NCBI GenBank assembly: GCA_007748055.1
Contig: CP036279.1
Coordinates: 4,588,001 to 4,652,000, forward strand
Reading direction: 5' to 3'
DNA: 64,000 nucleotides
Source: Kolteria novifilia
Lineage (GTDB): Bacteria > Planctomycetota > Planctomycetia > Kolteriales > Kolteriaceae
Positions 30,452-39,300 of this stretch are shown here, piece after piece. Position 1 is the first letter of the stretch. Each line of letters begins with the position of its first letter. Made by a program: the position numbers and the translations under genes. Below the pieces are notes generated by a model. The model was given only the letters and a program-made list of their open reading frames with translations, made no database searches and was not told the origin of the DNA.

Positions 30452-30844
30452 TCACGAACGACGGGACGACGGCGTGTCACGGTGCTGATCGGAGACTTGA
30501 AAGCGCTTGCGATGCCGGACCGAGGAGAGGTCGATGCCCTCGAGGATGAGTGACAATTGTCCGGCAGTGATCTCGAGGCCGGCTTCGTCGTCAGCCGCCT
30601 GGGCGTCGGGAAGCTGATAGCTCCCTTCTTCCAGCTGCTGATACCAAATGCAATAGCCGACGCCGGCCCAATAGAGAACCTTGATCCGATCCCTGCGGCG
30701 ATTGATGAAGACGAACAGGTGGCCCGAAAGCGGATCTTGCTCGAGCACCGACTCCGCCAAGGCGACGAGCCCGTGAAAGCTCTTTCGCATGTCGACCGGT
30801 TCCCGAGCCAGGAATATCCGCACCTGATGAGGGACCGACCACAT
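30452..30844 (-). CDS. tnpB: IS66 accessory protein TnpB (Orf2)
   Basis: 130 residues, MWSVPHQVRIFLAREPVDMR onward, intact. It differs from the copy in element C at a few positions (LVALAESV for LIALTESV, LYWAGVG for LYWGGVG). The tnpA stop precedes it by two bases. Confidence 0.93.
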   Translation of the reverse strand: MWSVPHQVRIFLAREPVDMRKSFHGLVALAESVLEQDPLSGHLFVFINRRRDRIKVLYWAGVGYCIWYQQLEEGSYQLPDAQAADDEAGLEITAGQLSLILEGIDLSSVRHRKRFQVSDQHRDTPSSRRS

Positions 30845-30846
30845 GC

Positions 30847-31200
30847 TCAGCCCTCCCGGGCCCCATCGAGGGCGGCAAGCACTTGACGCAAGGCGTCGCT
30901 GTCGACGGGCGCCGGCGCCCGCACGATGTAGCCTCGGGGATGAACGATCTCAATCACGCTCGTCGATTCGGGGACCACCCGCAACGCGACGAACGGCGAC
31001 GGACACGTTCCACCGCCATCGACCGCAGTCGACCGTTTCTCTTTTCGATCGCGTCGCTGTAGCTCACGCCGCCAGCCGTAGAACGACGCCTCCGAAATCC
31101 CCTCTTCCCGGCAGAATCGTCGAACGCCCCGCCCGCTCTCCTCTTGCCGACGAACGACCTCCCGCCAATACGCTTCCTTCTCCGCACAACGAACTCGCAT
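30847..31200 (-). CDS. tnpA: IS66 accessory protein TnpA (Orf1)
   Basis: 117 residues with the helix-turn-helix RFCREEGISEASFYGWRREL and the C-terminal FVALRVVPESTSVIEIVHP segment. Intact, first gene of element B. Confidence 0.92.
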   Translation of the reverse strand: MRVRCAEKEAYWREVVRRQEESGRGVRRFCREEGISEASFYGWRRELQRRDRKEKRSTAVDGGGTCPSPFVALRVVPESTSVIEIVHPRGYIVRAPAPVDSDALRQVLAALDGAREG

Positions 31201-31278
31201 CTTCCGCCTCGCGACAAACCAGGGCCAACCAACCCAAGCCTACCGCAACCGACAAGACGCCACCGTTGCTACGCTCAC

Positions 31279-31629
31279 ATCTGGTCGCCATTCAATGGCT
31301 CCCTTATACCGAACTATCGGCTGGATGAGATTTGGGACTATGATATGTTTCGCGCTCCGATAGGGACAATCGCTATTCGCGTCAATCCTGATGTCTTGAA
31401 TAATGATTTCCTGGCCGTTGGTTCGATTTTCCATGAAATGTTCGAGATCTACAAAGTAAAGAGACTCTTCGAGGAGAATGGTCCGATGGCCATACGGCAG
31501 CTCAGAGAGTTTGTGAAGACGTCAAGTAAGCTTGATGGAGGAGGCGAGTATCACAGGGCTGCGAGAGCGCTACAAGGAGAACTGGAAGCCTGGCTATTGG
31601 AACAAGGAACGTACAAGTTCATCAACTGA
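31279..31629 (+). pseudogene. C-terminal gene fragment, possible polymorphic-toxin or metal-binding domain
   Basis: The frame emerges from the IS66 end without its own start and encodes about 116 residues: NYRLDEIWDYDMFRAPIGTI, AIRVNPDVLNNDFLAVGSIF, HEMFEIYKVKRLFEENGP, ... LQGELEAWLLEQGTYKFIN. HEMFE looks like an HExxE-type metal site. The DNA is visibly AT-richer than its neighbours. The architecture (orphan C-terminal domain followed by a small gene start) resembles toxin tips of RHS-type proteins, but I do not recognise the family. Confidence 0.4.
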
Positions 31630-31650
31630 TCTTTGCTGTGAGACGACTGG

Positions 31651-31718
31651 AATGAACGTGAGAAAGCCTGAACGTCGGAGCCTTCACGACACTACAAGCT
31701 GGCGGGAAATAAAAACTC
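31651..31718 (+). pseudogene. Truncated start of a small gene cut by ISL3
   Basis: ATG AAC GTG AGA ... gives MNVRKPERRSLHDTTSWREI before running into the ISL3 end. It follows the fragment above by about 20 bp. An immunity gene would be expected at this position if the fragment is a toxin, but only some 22 codons survive, so this is weak. Confidence 0.25.
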
Positions 31719-33292
31719 GGCTCTATTGCCAAATCTGTGGGTGGTGAGTGTATTCTCCGTTCCGCTTGGTAGTGGAGGTTACCGCCGTATGCCAAGGGCC
31801 GCGTCCGGCTGCTGCTTTGCCTGGTCTTCTCGCTTCGCTCGCCCTGCATCCTCGCCATCGTGGCTCGGCTTCGGTCGCCCGGCAAAGACTCCTCCTTGGC
31901 CGTTGGCGGGGAGGATGTTCCACTGGTCAAGCGGAAAGGAGAGAAGTCGGCAGGAGGCCAAAAAAGAGCATCCCGCTCTCGAGGGGCGCATGATGGAGTT
32001 TGCAAGGACTTCTTCAAACGCCAGCCGCGAGAGACGGGATGCGACTTCAGGTTATCCTCAACGCCTTGGAGCGTCACGGGAGTTTCGTCTACGAATCGGC
32101 GGCTTGGGCCGATTCGTCGAAAGAGGGACTGCTGGTTCGGGTTCGCCCACGGCGTCGCAGCCGGCCGATCTGTTCGGGTTGCGGGAATCGTGGCGGCACG
32201 TACGACCACTTGCCGGAACGCCGTTTTCAGCACGTGCCGTTGTGGGGCCTGGCGGTCTGGTTCGTCTACGCGGCGCGGCGGGTCGCATGCCCTGCTTGCG
32301 GGGTGAAGGTGGAACGCATTCCCTGGGCGTCGGGCAAGGAGCGAACGACGTCGAGCTTCCAATGGTTCCTGGCCCGTTGGGCCAAACGCTTGAGCTGGCG
32401 TGAGACCGCCGAGATCTTCGGCACGAGTTGGCACACCGTCTTTCGTGCGGTGAAAATGGCGGTTTGCTGGGGAATCCGCCATCGCGAGCTGGAAGGGATC
32501 GAGGCGATCGGCATCGACGAGGTCGCCTACCGCAAGGGGCATCAGTACTTCACCCTGGTCTATCAGATCGACCGCGGATCGCGTCGTCTGCTTTGGGTCG
32601 GGCAAGACCGGACCAAGGAGACGCTCGGTCGTTTCTTTCGCTTCTTCGGCAGGCGGCGAACCGAGCGGCTGAAGTACATCTGCAGCGACATGTGGAAAGC
32701 CTACCTGTCGGTCATCGCTCGCGAGGCCAATGGGGCCCTGCACATTCTCGACCGCTTCCACATCATGCAGTTGTTCAACAAGGCGATCGACAAGGTGCGG
32801 GCCCAGGAGGCACGCGAACTCAAACGCAAGGGCTTCGAGGTGCTCAAGCGGACGCGTTGGCTGCTGCTCAAGCGTCGCGGCAACCTCAAACGCAAGGAGG
32901 TCCTTCGTCTCAACGAGTTGTTGACGCACAACCTCAGGACGGTCAAGTGCTACCTGATGAAGGAAGACTTCCAGCGGCTTTGGGACTACAAGGCTCCCTG
33001 GCGGATCGGATCCTTCTTCCAGGAGTGGCTCGATCGGGCCTTGAGCACACGGATCGAACCGATGCGCAACCTGGCACGAACCCTCGAGCGTCACGCCGAG
33101 CAGATCTTCAATTGGTTCGAGGCAAAAGGAGAGATTTCCGCGGGCGCCGTCGAGGGAATGAATCTGAAGGTCAAATTGACGACCCGCCGATCCTACGGCT
33201 TTCGCGACCCCAGCACCCTCAAATACGCTCTCTATCACAATCTCGGCAACCTCCCCGAGCCACCATCGACCCACAAATTCTGAAGACGAGGC
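31719..33292 (+). mobile_element. ISL3-family element, copy 2 (intact)
   Basis: 1574 bp with the same ends as copy 1. The flanking 8-mers AAAAACTC and GGAGGGAG do not match. Its right end cuts the reading frame that once belonged to the 3' part of the giant repeat gene. Confidence 0.92.
32039..33283 (+). CDS. ISL3-family transposase
   Basis: 414 residues, all motifs of copy 1 conserved (zinc ribbon CSGCG/CPACG, GIDEVAYRKG, CSDMWKAY, GAVEGMNLK). Differences from copy 1 are minimal, for example RHRELEG for RHRDLEG and DPSTLK for DPNTLK. Confidence 0.95.
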   Translation: MRLQVILNALERHGSFVYESAAWADSSKEGLLVRVRPRRRSRPICSGCGNRGGTYDHLPERRFQHVPLWGLAVWFVYAARRVACPACGVKVERIPWASGKERTTSSFQWFLARWAKRLSWRETAEIFGTSWHTVFRAVKMAVCWGIRHRELEGIEAIGIDEVAYRKGHQYFTLVYQIDRGSRRLLWVGQDRTKETLGRFFRFFGRRRTERLKYICSDMWKAYLSVIAREANGALHILDRFHIMQLFNKAIDKVRAQEARELKRKGFEVLKRTRWLLLKRRGNLKRKEVLRLNELLTHNLRTVKCYLMKEDFQRLWDYKAPWRIGSFFQEWLDRALSTRIEPMRNLARTLERHAEQIFNWFEAKGEISAGAVEGMNLKVKLTTRRSYGFRDPSTLKYALYHNLGNLPEPPSTHKF

Positions 33293-33440
33293 GGAGGGAG
33301 GTTCTTTCTGTCCTTTCTTCAAGGACCAGGGACGCCCCAGACGAGACTAAGGCAATTTGGCCTTGCGTAGTGATATTGGCGCGAACTGAATCCGATCGCG
33401 GTGTCGAGGATGAGCGACGGATCGGAACCGTGGAGCCTGT
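33293..33440 (-). pseudogene. Exiled 3' segment of the giant repeat gene
   Basis: If element C and one copy of its target duplication are removed, the giant gene's frame continues ...GLATGS into TVPIRRSSSTPRSDSVRANI, TTQGQIALVSSGASLVLEER, TERTSL and stays open until ISL3 copy 2. The true C-terminus and stop of the original protein are therefore missing. The segment includes the left target duplication GAGCCTGT at 33433-33440. Confidence 0.7.
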
Positions 33441-33506
33441 GTGAGCGTTGCAACGGTGGCGTGTGGGAGAAGCAGGAGCCGATGACGATGGGGGACCGGT
33501 CACCGA

Positions 33507-35174
33507 TCAACGGGGAGTGGCAGCAGGGACGCGGCGTTGGGCTCGGCGGGCGCGTTTGCGGTCGGCTCGTTGACGGGCTTCGTCGGCGCGCTCTTGGAGA
33601 CGATGCTGGGGGTGCTCGTCGATCCAACGGTCGGGTAGCAACGAAGGGAGATCCGAAGCCGGAGTGCTCGGCAGGCGAGTGTAGACATCGCGGAGGTAGG
33701 CGAAGGGATCGACGTGATGGCGGTTGCAACTCTTGGTCAGCGTGAAGAAGGTGGCGGCGGTCTCGCCTCCTTGGCTGTTGCCGAAGAAGAGCCACGCCTT
33801 GCGGCCGAGGACGGCGTACTTCAGCGCCGCTTCGGTGCGGTTGTTGTCGATGGGAATCGCCCCATGGTCGAGATAGCACGCGAAGGACTGCCACCGGTTG
33901 GTCATGTAAGCGATGGCGGCGCGCAGCTTCGATTTCGGAAGCTCCCGCTCGTGCTGCTCGAGCAGCCACTGATGGAACTCGGTCACGATCGGCTTGGCGC
34001 CGCGTTGTGACACACTACTGTCACGGGCGCGATCTTCGATGTCGTAGAGCCGCTGGAAGTAGCCGAGGGCGGTGTGCGTCCGCACGCTCGGCGCGCTGAA
34101 GTGGATTTCCTCGAACTTACGGCGCGCATGAGCCCAGCAGCCGACGGGGACGATCCGGTCGTCCGCCGCGGCGATTCGCTCGTAGCAGGTGTAGGCGTCC
34201 GACTGCAAGTAACCCTGGAAGCCGGCGAGGAACTGTTCCGGTCCATCGCGGCTGCGGTCGGGCGTGAAGTGGAAGCAGTCGTAGGGATGGGCATTGTCGC
34301 CGACGGTGCTCCAGAGATAGGTCTTGGTGCAGCCAGGCGGCTCGCCCGCCAACATCTTGACCGGCGTTTCATCGCAGCCCAGCACCTCGGACTGCAACGC
34401 CAGCCGACGCATCAGTTCGACCAACGGCGCGACCGCCAAGGCCAGGGCGAAGAGCCAACGCTGTTGGGTGCCGCGGCCGATGCGGCAGCCGTGGCGAGCG
34501 AGGATGTCCTCTTGTCGGTAGTAGGGCAGATGGTCGGCGAAGCGACTGGCGGTCAGATGAGCCCAGAAGCCGGGGCCGGCGTAAGCGTCGATCAACTGCG
34601 GCGGTTTCTTCGCCGTGGCGATCGTCGTCTCGCCCGATGCTTCGTCGCGAACGATCACCTCTTGGTAATGTTCGATCACATGGATCGAAGCGGGCGTGAA
34701 CTCCAGTTGCTCGCTGGTCTTCTTGAAGAACCGCCGGGCGGTCGGGTCGCTCCTCAGTTCCTCGGGAATCTCTTGCTCGTCGAGTTCGTGACGGACCGTC
34801 TTGCGCGGCAGCAGGTCGGGGAAGAGACGCCGGCCGCGTCCCTTGCTCGAGCGGCGTTCTGGTGACGGTTCGTCGTCATCGCTCTCGTCGTCGTCGCCGG
34901 AGCCTGAATCGTCGTCCGCCCCGACGATTGTCGAGTCGAACAAAAGCCCCTGCTGGGAATCGTCGACGAAGCGTTCCCGCCGCCGGCCGTACAAGGTCCG
35001 CTTGAGCAAGTCGACGTCGCTCTGCAAGCGATCGATCGTCTCCTGCTGCTGGGCGATGGTCTCTTGCTGCTGGGCGATGACGGCGGCTTGCCGTCGGCGC
35101 TCCCGATCGAGTTCGAGGATCAACTCGTGGCAGGCGTCGATGTCGCGAGGGAGGTTCACGTCGAAGGCGTCCAT
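33507..35174 (-). CDS. tnpC: IS66 transposase TnpC
   Basis: 555 residues from ATG, same domains and catalytic residues as the copy in element B. It has only two IAQQQET heptads and lacks six residues after DSSVSQRGA, so its coiled coil is shorter. The frame is intact. Confidence 0.95.
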   Translation of the reverse strand: MDAFDVNLPRDIDACHELILELDRERRRQAAVIAQQQETIAQQQETIDRLQSDVDLLKRTLYGRRRERFVDDSQQGLLFDSTIVGADDDSGSGDDDESDDDEPSPERRSSKGRGRRLFPDLLPRKTVRHELDEQEIPEELRSDPTARRFFKKTSEQLEFTPASIHVIEHYQEVIVRDEASGETTIATAKKPPQLIDAYAGPGFWAHLTASRFADHLPYYRQEDILARHGCRIGRGTQQRWLFALALAVAPLVELMRRLALQSEVLGCDETPVKMLAGEPPGCTKTYLWSTVGDNAHPYDCFHFTPDRSRDGPEQFLAGFQGYLQSDAYTCYERIAAADDRIVPVGCWAHARRKFEEIHFSAPSVRTHTALGYFQRLYDIEDRARDSSVSQRGAKPIVTEFHQWLLEQHERELPKSKLRAAIAYMTNRWQSFACYLDHGAIPIDNNRTEAALKYAVLGRKAWLFFGNSQGGETAATFFTLTKSCNRHHVDPFAYLRDVYTRLPSTPASDLPSLLPDRWIDEHPQHRLQERADEARQRADRKRARRAQRRVPAATPR

Positions 35175-35532
35175 CAAACCGATCTCAGTTGTCGCGGGGA
35201 CACCCTAGCACGTCGACATCGGAGGCGCCAGAGCAGTTTCAGCGATTTCGACGGAATGACGAGAAAACCTGCGAGTCCGCCTCGTCGCTGCCATCACCAT
35301 GACATCGTTGTCGCTCGCGAAGAGAACGCCAGGGTCGATCGTCCAACGAGATTGGCAAGCGAAGAACCCTGGGTCCGAGGACAACCGAAGACAAAACTCG
35401 GTTTTGGTCGCGTGCCGTCCCATGGCTTCCAGGCTCTCGCCGCCGTGACGGGGAACTGGCGTCACGAAGGAGCAGCGGCGCGTCCTGGCTCCGCGGAGCG
35501 GCACGCATCATTCGGGAAAGAGCGAGGGGAAG
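35175..35532. other. Conserved IS66 spacer between tnpB and tnpC
   Basis: The same ~350-bp interval as in element B, with the open 99-codon frame at 35205-35504 on the minus strand. No independent support for coding. Confidence 0.5.
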
Positions 35533-35925
35533 TCACGAACGACGGGACGACGTCGCGTCACGGTGCTGATCGGAGACTTGAAAGCGCTTGCGATGCCGGA
35601 CCGAGGAGAGGTCGATGCCCTCGAGAATGAGTGACAATTGTCCGGCAGTGATCTCGAGGCCGGCCTCATCGTCGGCCGCCTGGGCGTCGGGAAGCTGATA
35701 GCTCCCTTCCTCCAACTGCTGATACCAAATGCAATAGCCGACGCCGCCCCAATAGAGAACCTTGATCCGATCTCTGCGGCGATTGATGAAGACGAACAGG
35801 TGGCCCGAAAGCGGATCTTGCACGAGCACCGACTCCGTCAAGGCGATGAGCCCGTGAAAGCTCTTTCGCATATCGACCGGTTCCCGAGCCAGGAATATCC
35901 GCACCTGATGAGGGACCGACCACAT
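35533..35925 (-). CDS. tnpB: IS66 accessory protein TnpB (Orf2)
   Basis: 130 residues, intact; small changes such as ALTESVLVQDP. Starts two bases after the tnpA stop (TGAGCATG). Confidence 0.93.
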   Translation of the reverse strand: MWSVPHQVRIFLAREPVDMRKSFHGLIALTESVLVQDPLSGHLFVFINRRRDRIKVLYWGGVGYCIWYQQLEEGSYQLPDAQAADDEAGLEITAGQLSLILEGIDLSSVRHRKRFQVSDQHRDATSSRRS

Positions 35926-35927
35926 GC

Positions 35928-36281
35928 TCACTCCTCCTCGACGCTATCGAGGGCCGCAAGCACTTTGCGCAACGCGTCGCTGTCGACTTGGGCCGGCGCT
36001 CGCACGATGTAGCCTCGGGGATGAACGATCTCAATCACGCTCGTTGACGTCGGGGCCAATCGCAACGCCACGAACGGCGACGGACACGTTCCACCGCCAT
36101 CGACCGCAGTCGACCGTTCCTCTTTTCGATCGCGTCGCTGTAGCTCACGCCGCCAACCGTAGAATGACGCCTCCGAAATCCCCTCTTCCCGGCAGAATCG
36201 TCGAACGCCCCGCCCGCTCTCCTCTTGCCGACGAACGACCTTCCGCCAATACGCTTCCTTCTCCGCACAACGAACTCGCAT
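35928..36281 (-). CDS. tnpA: IS66 accessory protein TnpA (Orf1)
   Basis: 117 residues, intact, helix-turn-helix RFCREEGISEASFYGWRREL. First gene of element C, about 80 bp inside the terminal repeat that also ends the giant gene. Confidence 0.92.
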   Translation of the reverse strand: MRVRCAEKEAYWRKVVRRQEESGRGVRRFCREEGISEASFYGWRRELQRRDRKEERSTAVDGGGTCPSPFVALRLAPTSTSVIEIVHPRGYIVRAPAQVDSDALRKVLAALDSVEEE

Positions 36282-36355
36282 CTTCCGCCTCGCGACAAAC
36301 CAGGGCCAACCAACCCAAGCCTACCGCAATCCACAAGACGCCACCGTTGCAACGC

Positions 36356-39300
36356 TCACGAGCCTGTCGCGAGTCCGGTTGCTTCCGAGATGATGGACGA
36401 CTCCAAGACAACGACCGTGTCTACTTCGACAGTACCGTCAGTGATGCGGACGATGAAACTGTCCGTCCCTCCGGTGGCCGAAGTGTTCATGTATTGGAAC
36501 TGTCCTGTAGTGAAGCTAAATGTAGTAACAATTCCCAAGGTCGGACCAGAAACAATGAAGTAGCGGATCTGATCGCCATCGACATCGTTCGTGACAATCG
36601 TTCCGGAGATGAGTCCGGCCTCGCTGACCCTCGCAATGAACGGGCCGGGTACAGGCACGTCGTTGACTTGTTCCACAACCAGCGAGACCGATGCGACTCG
36701 CGTGGTGAGTCCGTCGCTGATCTCATACTGGAACTGATCGAGTCCGTGGTAGTGAGGATCAGGGATATACGTGTACTCACCGGTGATGGGATTGAGAGAA
36801 AGCGTTCCGAACTCGGGCTCGGCAAGGACCGAGTAGGTCATGGAATCCCCATCGGGGTCGCTTCCCAAGAGCGTCCCACTAATCGGTTCGTCCTCAGTTG
36901 CGGTCTGGGCCACATCGGTTGCGACGGGAGCATCATTGACCGGTGCGACCTGGATCGAAATGATGCCAGTATCGAATCGGATTCCATCGGTCGCTAGGAA
37001 CTGGAAGCTGTCTTCTCCGTTGAAATCGACATTGGGAAGGTATTCGTAGGTTGCAGTTGATGCGTCAAGGCGTAGTGTCCCAAACGTCGGCCACACAAGG
37101 ATGGAGAAGGTGAGCGACTCAGAGTCACGATCCTTTGCCGAGAGCTTGCCAATCAAAGTGCTGTCCTCTGAGATGCTAGCGAATCTACTCTCTGCCACGG
37201 GCTGGTCGTTGACGGGATCGACGGTGAGGTTCACCGTGGCGGTGGAAGTGCCGCCGTTGCTGTCGGTGACGGTGTAGGTGAAGCTGTCGGTCCCGTGGAA
37301 GTCGGAATCGGGGGTGTAGCTGAAGGTCCCGTCGGGGTTCAGGACCACCGAACCGCTGGCTGGCTGGGTGAAGCTGTCGACGCTGAGCGGATCGCCATCA
37401 ACATCGGTGTCGTTGGTCAGGACGGTGATCGTCGTCGGTGCGTCCTCGTTCGTCGTCGCGGCATCGTCGTTCGCGACGGGAGTGTCGTTGATGGGATCGA
37501 CGGTGAGGCTCACCGTGGCGGTGGAAGTGCCGCCGTTACCGTCGGTGACGGTGTAGGTGAAGCTGTCGGTCCCGTGGAAGTCGGAATCGGGGGTGTAGCT
37601 GAAGGTCCCGTCGGGGTTCAGGACCACCGAACCGCTGGCCGGCTGGGTGAAGCTGTCGACGCTCAGCGGATCGCCATCGACATCGGTGTCGTTGGCCAAG
37701 ACGTCGATCGTCGTCGGTGCGTCCTCGTTCGTCGTCGCGGCATCGTCGTTCGCGACGGGAGTGTCGTTGATGGGATCGACGGTGAGGCTCACCGTGGCGG
37801 TGGAAGTGCCGCCGTTACCGTCGGTGACGGTGTAGGTGAAGCTGTCGGTTCCGTGGAAGTCGGGATCGGGCGTGTAGCTGAAGGTCCCGTCGGGGTTCAG
37901 GACCACGCTGCCGCTAGCCGGTTGGGTGAAACTGTCGACGCTGAGCGTATCGCCGTCGGCATCGGTGTCGTTGGCCAGGACGGCGATCGTCGTCGGCGTG
38001 TCCTCGTTCGTCGTCGCGGCATCGTCGTTCGCGACGGGAGCGTCGTTCACGGGATCAACGGCGAGGCTCACCGTGGCGGCGGAAGTCCCGCCGTTGCCGT
38101 CGGTGACGGTGTAGGTGAAGCTGTCGGTTCCGTGGAAGTCGGGATCGGGCGTGTAGCTGAAGGTCCCGTCGGGGTTCAGGACCACGCTGCCGCTTGCCGG
38201 CTGGGTGAAGCTGTCGACGCTGAGCGTATCGCCATCGACATCGGTGTCGTTCGCCAGAACGTCGATCGTCGTCGGTGCGTCCTCATCGGTCGTGACGTTC
38301 TCTCCATTGACCACGGGAGCGTCGTTGATGGGATCGACGGTGAGGCTCACCGTGGCGGTGGAAGTGCCGCCGTTACCGTCGGTGACGGTGTAGGTGAAGC
38401 TGTCGGTTCCGTGGAAGTCGGGATCGGGCGTGTAGCTGAAGGTCCCGTCGGGGTTCAGGACCACGCTGCCGCTTGCCGGCTGGGTGAAGCTGTCGACGCT
38501 GAGCGTATCGCCATCGACATCGGTGTCGTTCGCCAGAACGTCGATCGTCGTCGGTGCGTCCTCATCGGTCGTGACGTTCTCTCCATTGACCACGGGAGCG
38601 TCGTTGATGGGATCGACGGTGAGGCTCACCGTGGCGGTGGAAGTGCCGCCGTTACCGTCGGTGACGGTGTAGGTGAAGCTGTCGGCGCCGTGGAATTCGG
38701 GATCGGGGGTGTAGCTGAAGGTGCCATCGGGGTTCAGGACCACGCTGCCGCTGGCTGGTTGGGTGAAACTGTCGACGCTGAGCGGATCGCCGTCGGCATC
38801 GGTGTCGTTCGCCAGAACGGCGATCGTCGTCGGTGTGTCCTCATCGGTCGTGACGTTCTCTCCATTGACCACGGGAGCGTCGTTGATGGGATCGACGGTG
38901 AGGCTCACCGTGGCGGCGGAAGTCCCGCCGTTGCCGTCGGTGACGGTGTAGGTAAAGCTGTCGGTTCCGTGGAAGTCGGGATCGGGCGTGTAGCTGAAGG
39001 TGCCATCGGGGTTCAGGACCACGCTGCCGCTGGCTGGTTGGGTGAAACTGTCGACGCTGAGCGGATCGCCGTCGGCATCGGTGTCGTTCGCCAGAACGGC
39101 GATCGTCGTCGGTGTGTCCTCATCGGTCGTGACGTTCTCTCCATTGACCACGGGAGCGTCGTTGATGGGATCGACGGTGAGGCTCACCGTGGCGGTGGAA
39201 GTGCCGCCGTTACCGTCGGTGACGGTGTAGGTGAAGCTGTCGGTCCCGTGGAAGTCGGGATCGGGCGTGTAGCTGAAGGTGCCGTCGGGGTTCAGGACCA

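Larger units (their letters stand above)
28297..31278 (-). mobile_element. IS66-family element B (complete)
   Basis: A 2982-bp element with terminal repeats GTGAGCGTTGCAACGGTGGCG (one mismatch at the right end) and intact tnpA, tnpB and tnpC. The adjacent 8-mers (GAACCGGC left, ATCTGGTC right) do not match, so the flanks have been rearranged since insertion. Its left neighbour is another IS66 scrap and its right neighbour an AT-richer gene fragment. Confidence 0.93.
33441..36359 (-). mobile_element. IS66-family element C (complete, with target duplication)
   Basis: 2919 bp, perfect GTGAGCGTTGCAACGGTGGCG ends, intact tnpA, tnpB, tnpC. It is flanked by the 8-bp direct repeat GAGCCTGT at 33433-33440 and 36360-36367, the expected IS66 duplication size. 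It inserted in the 3' part of the giant repeat gene. This copy fixes the true ends of the family. Confidence 0.96.
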
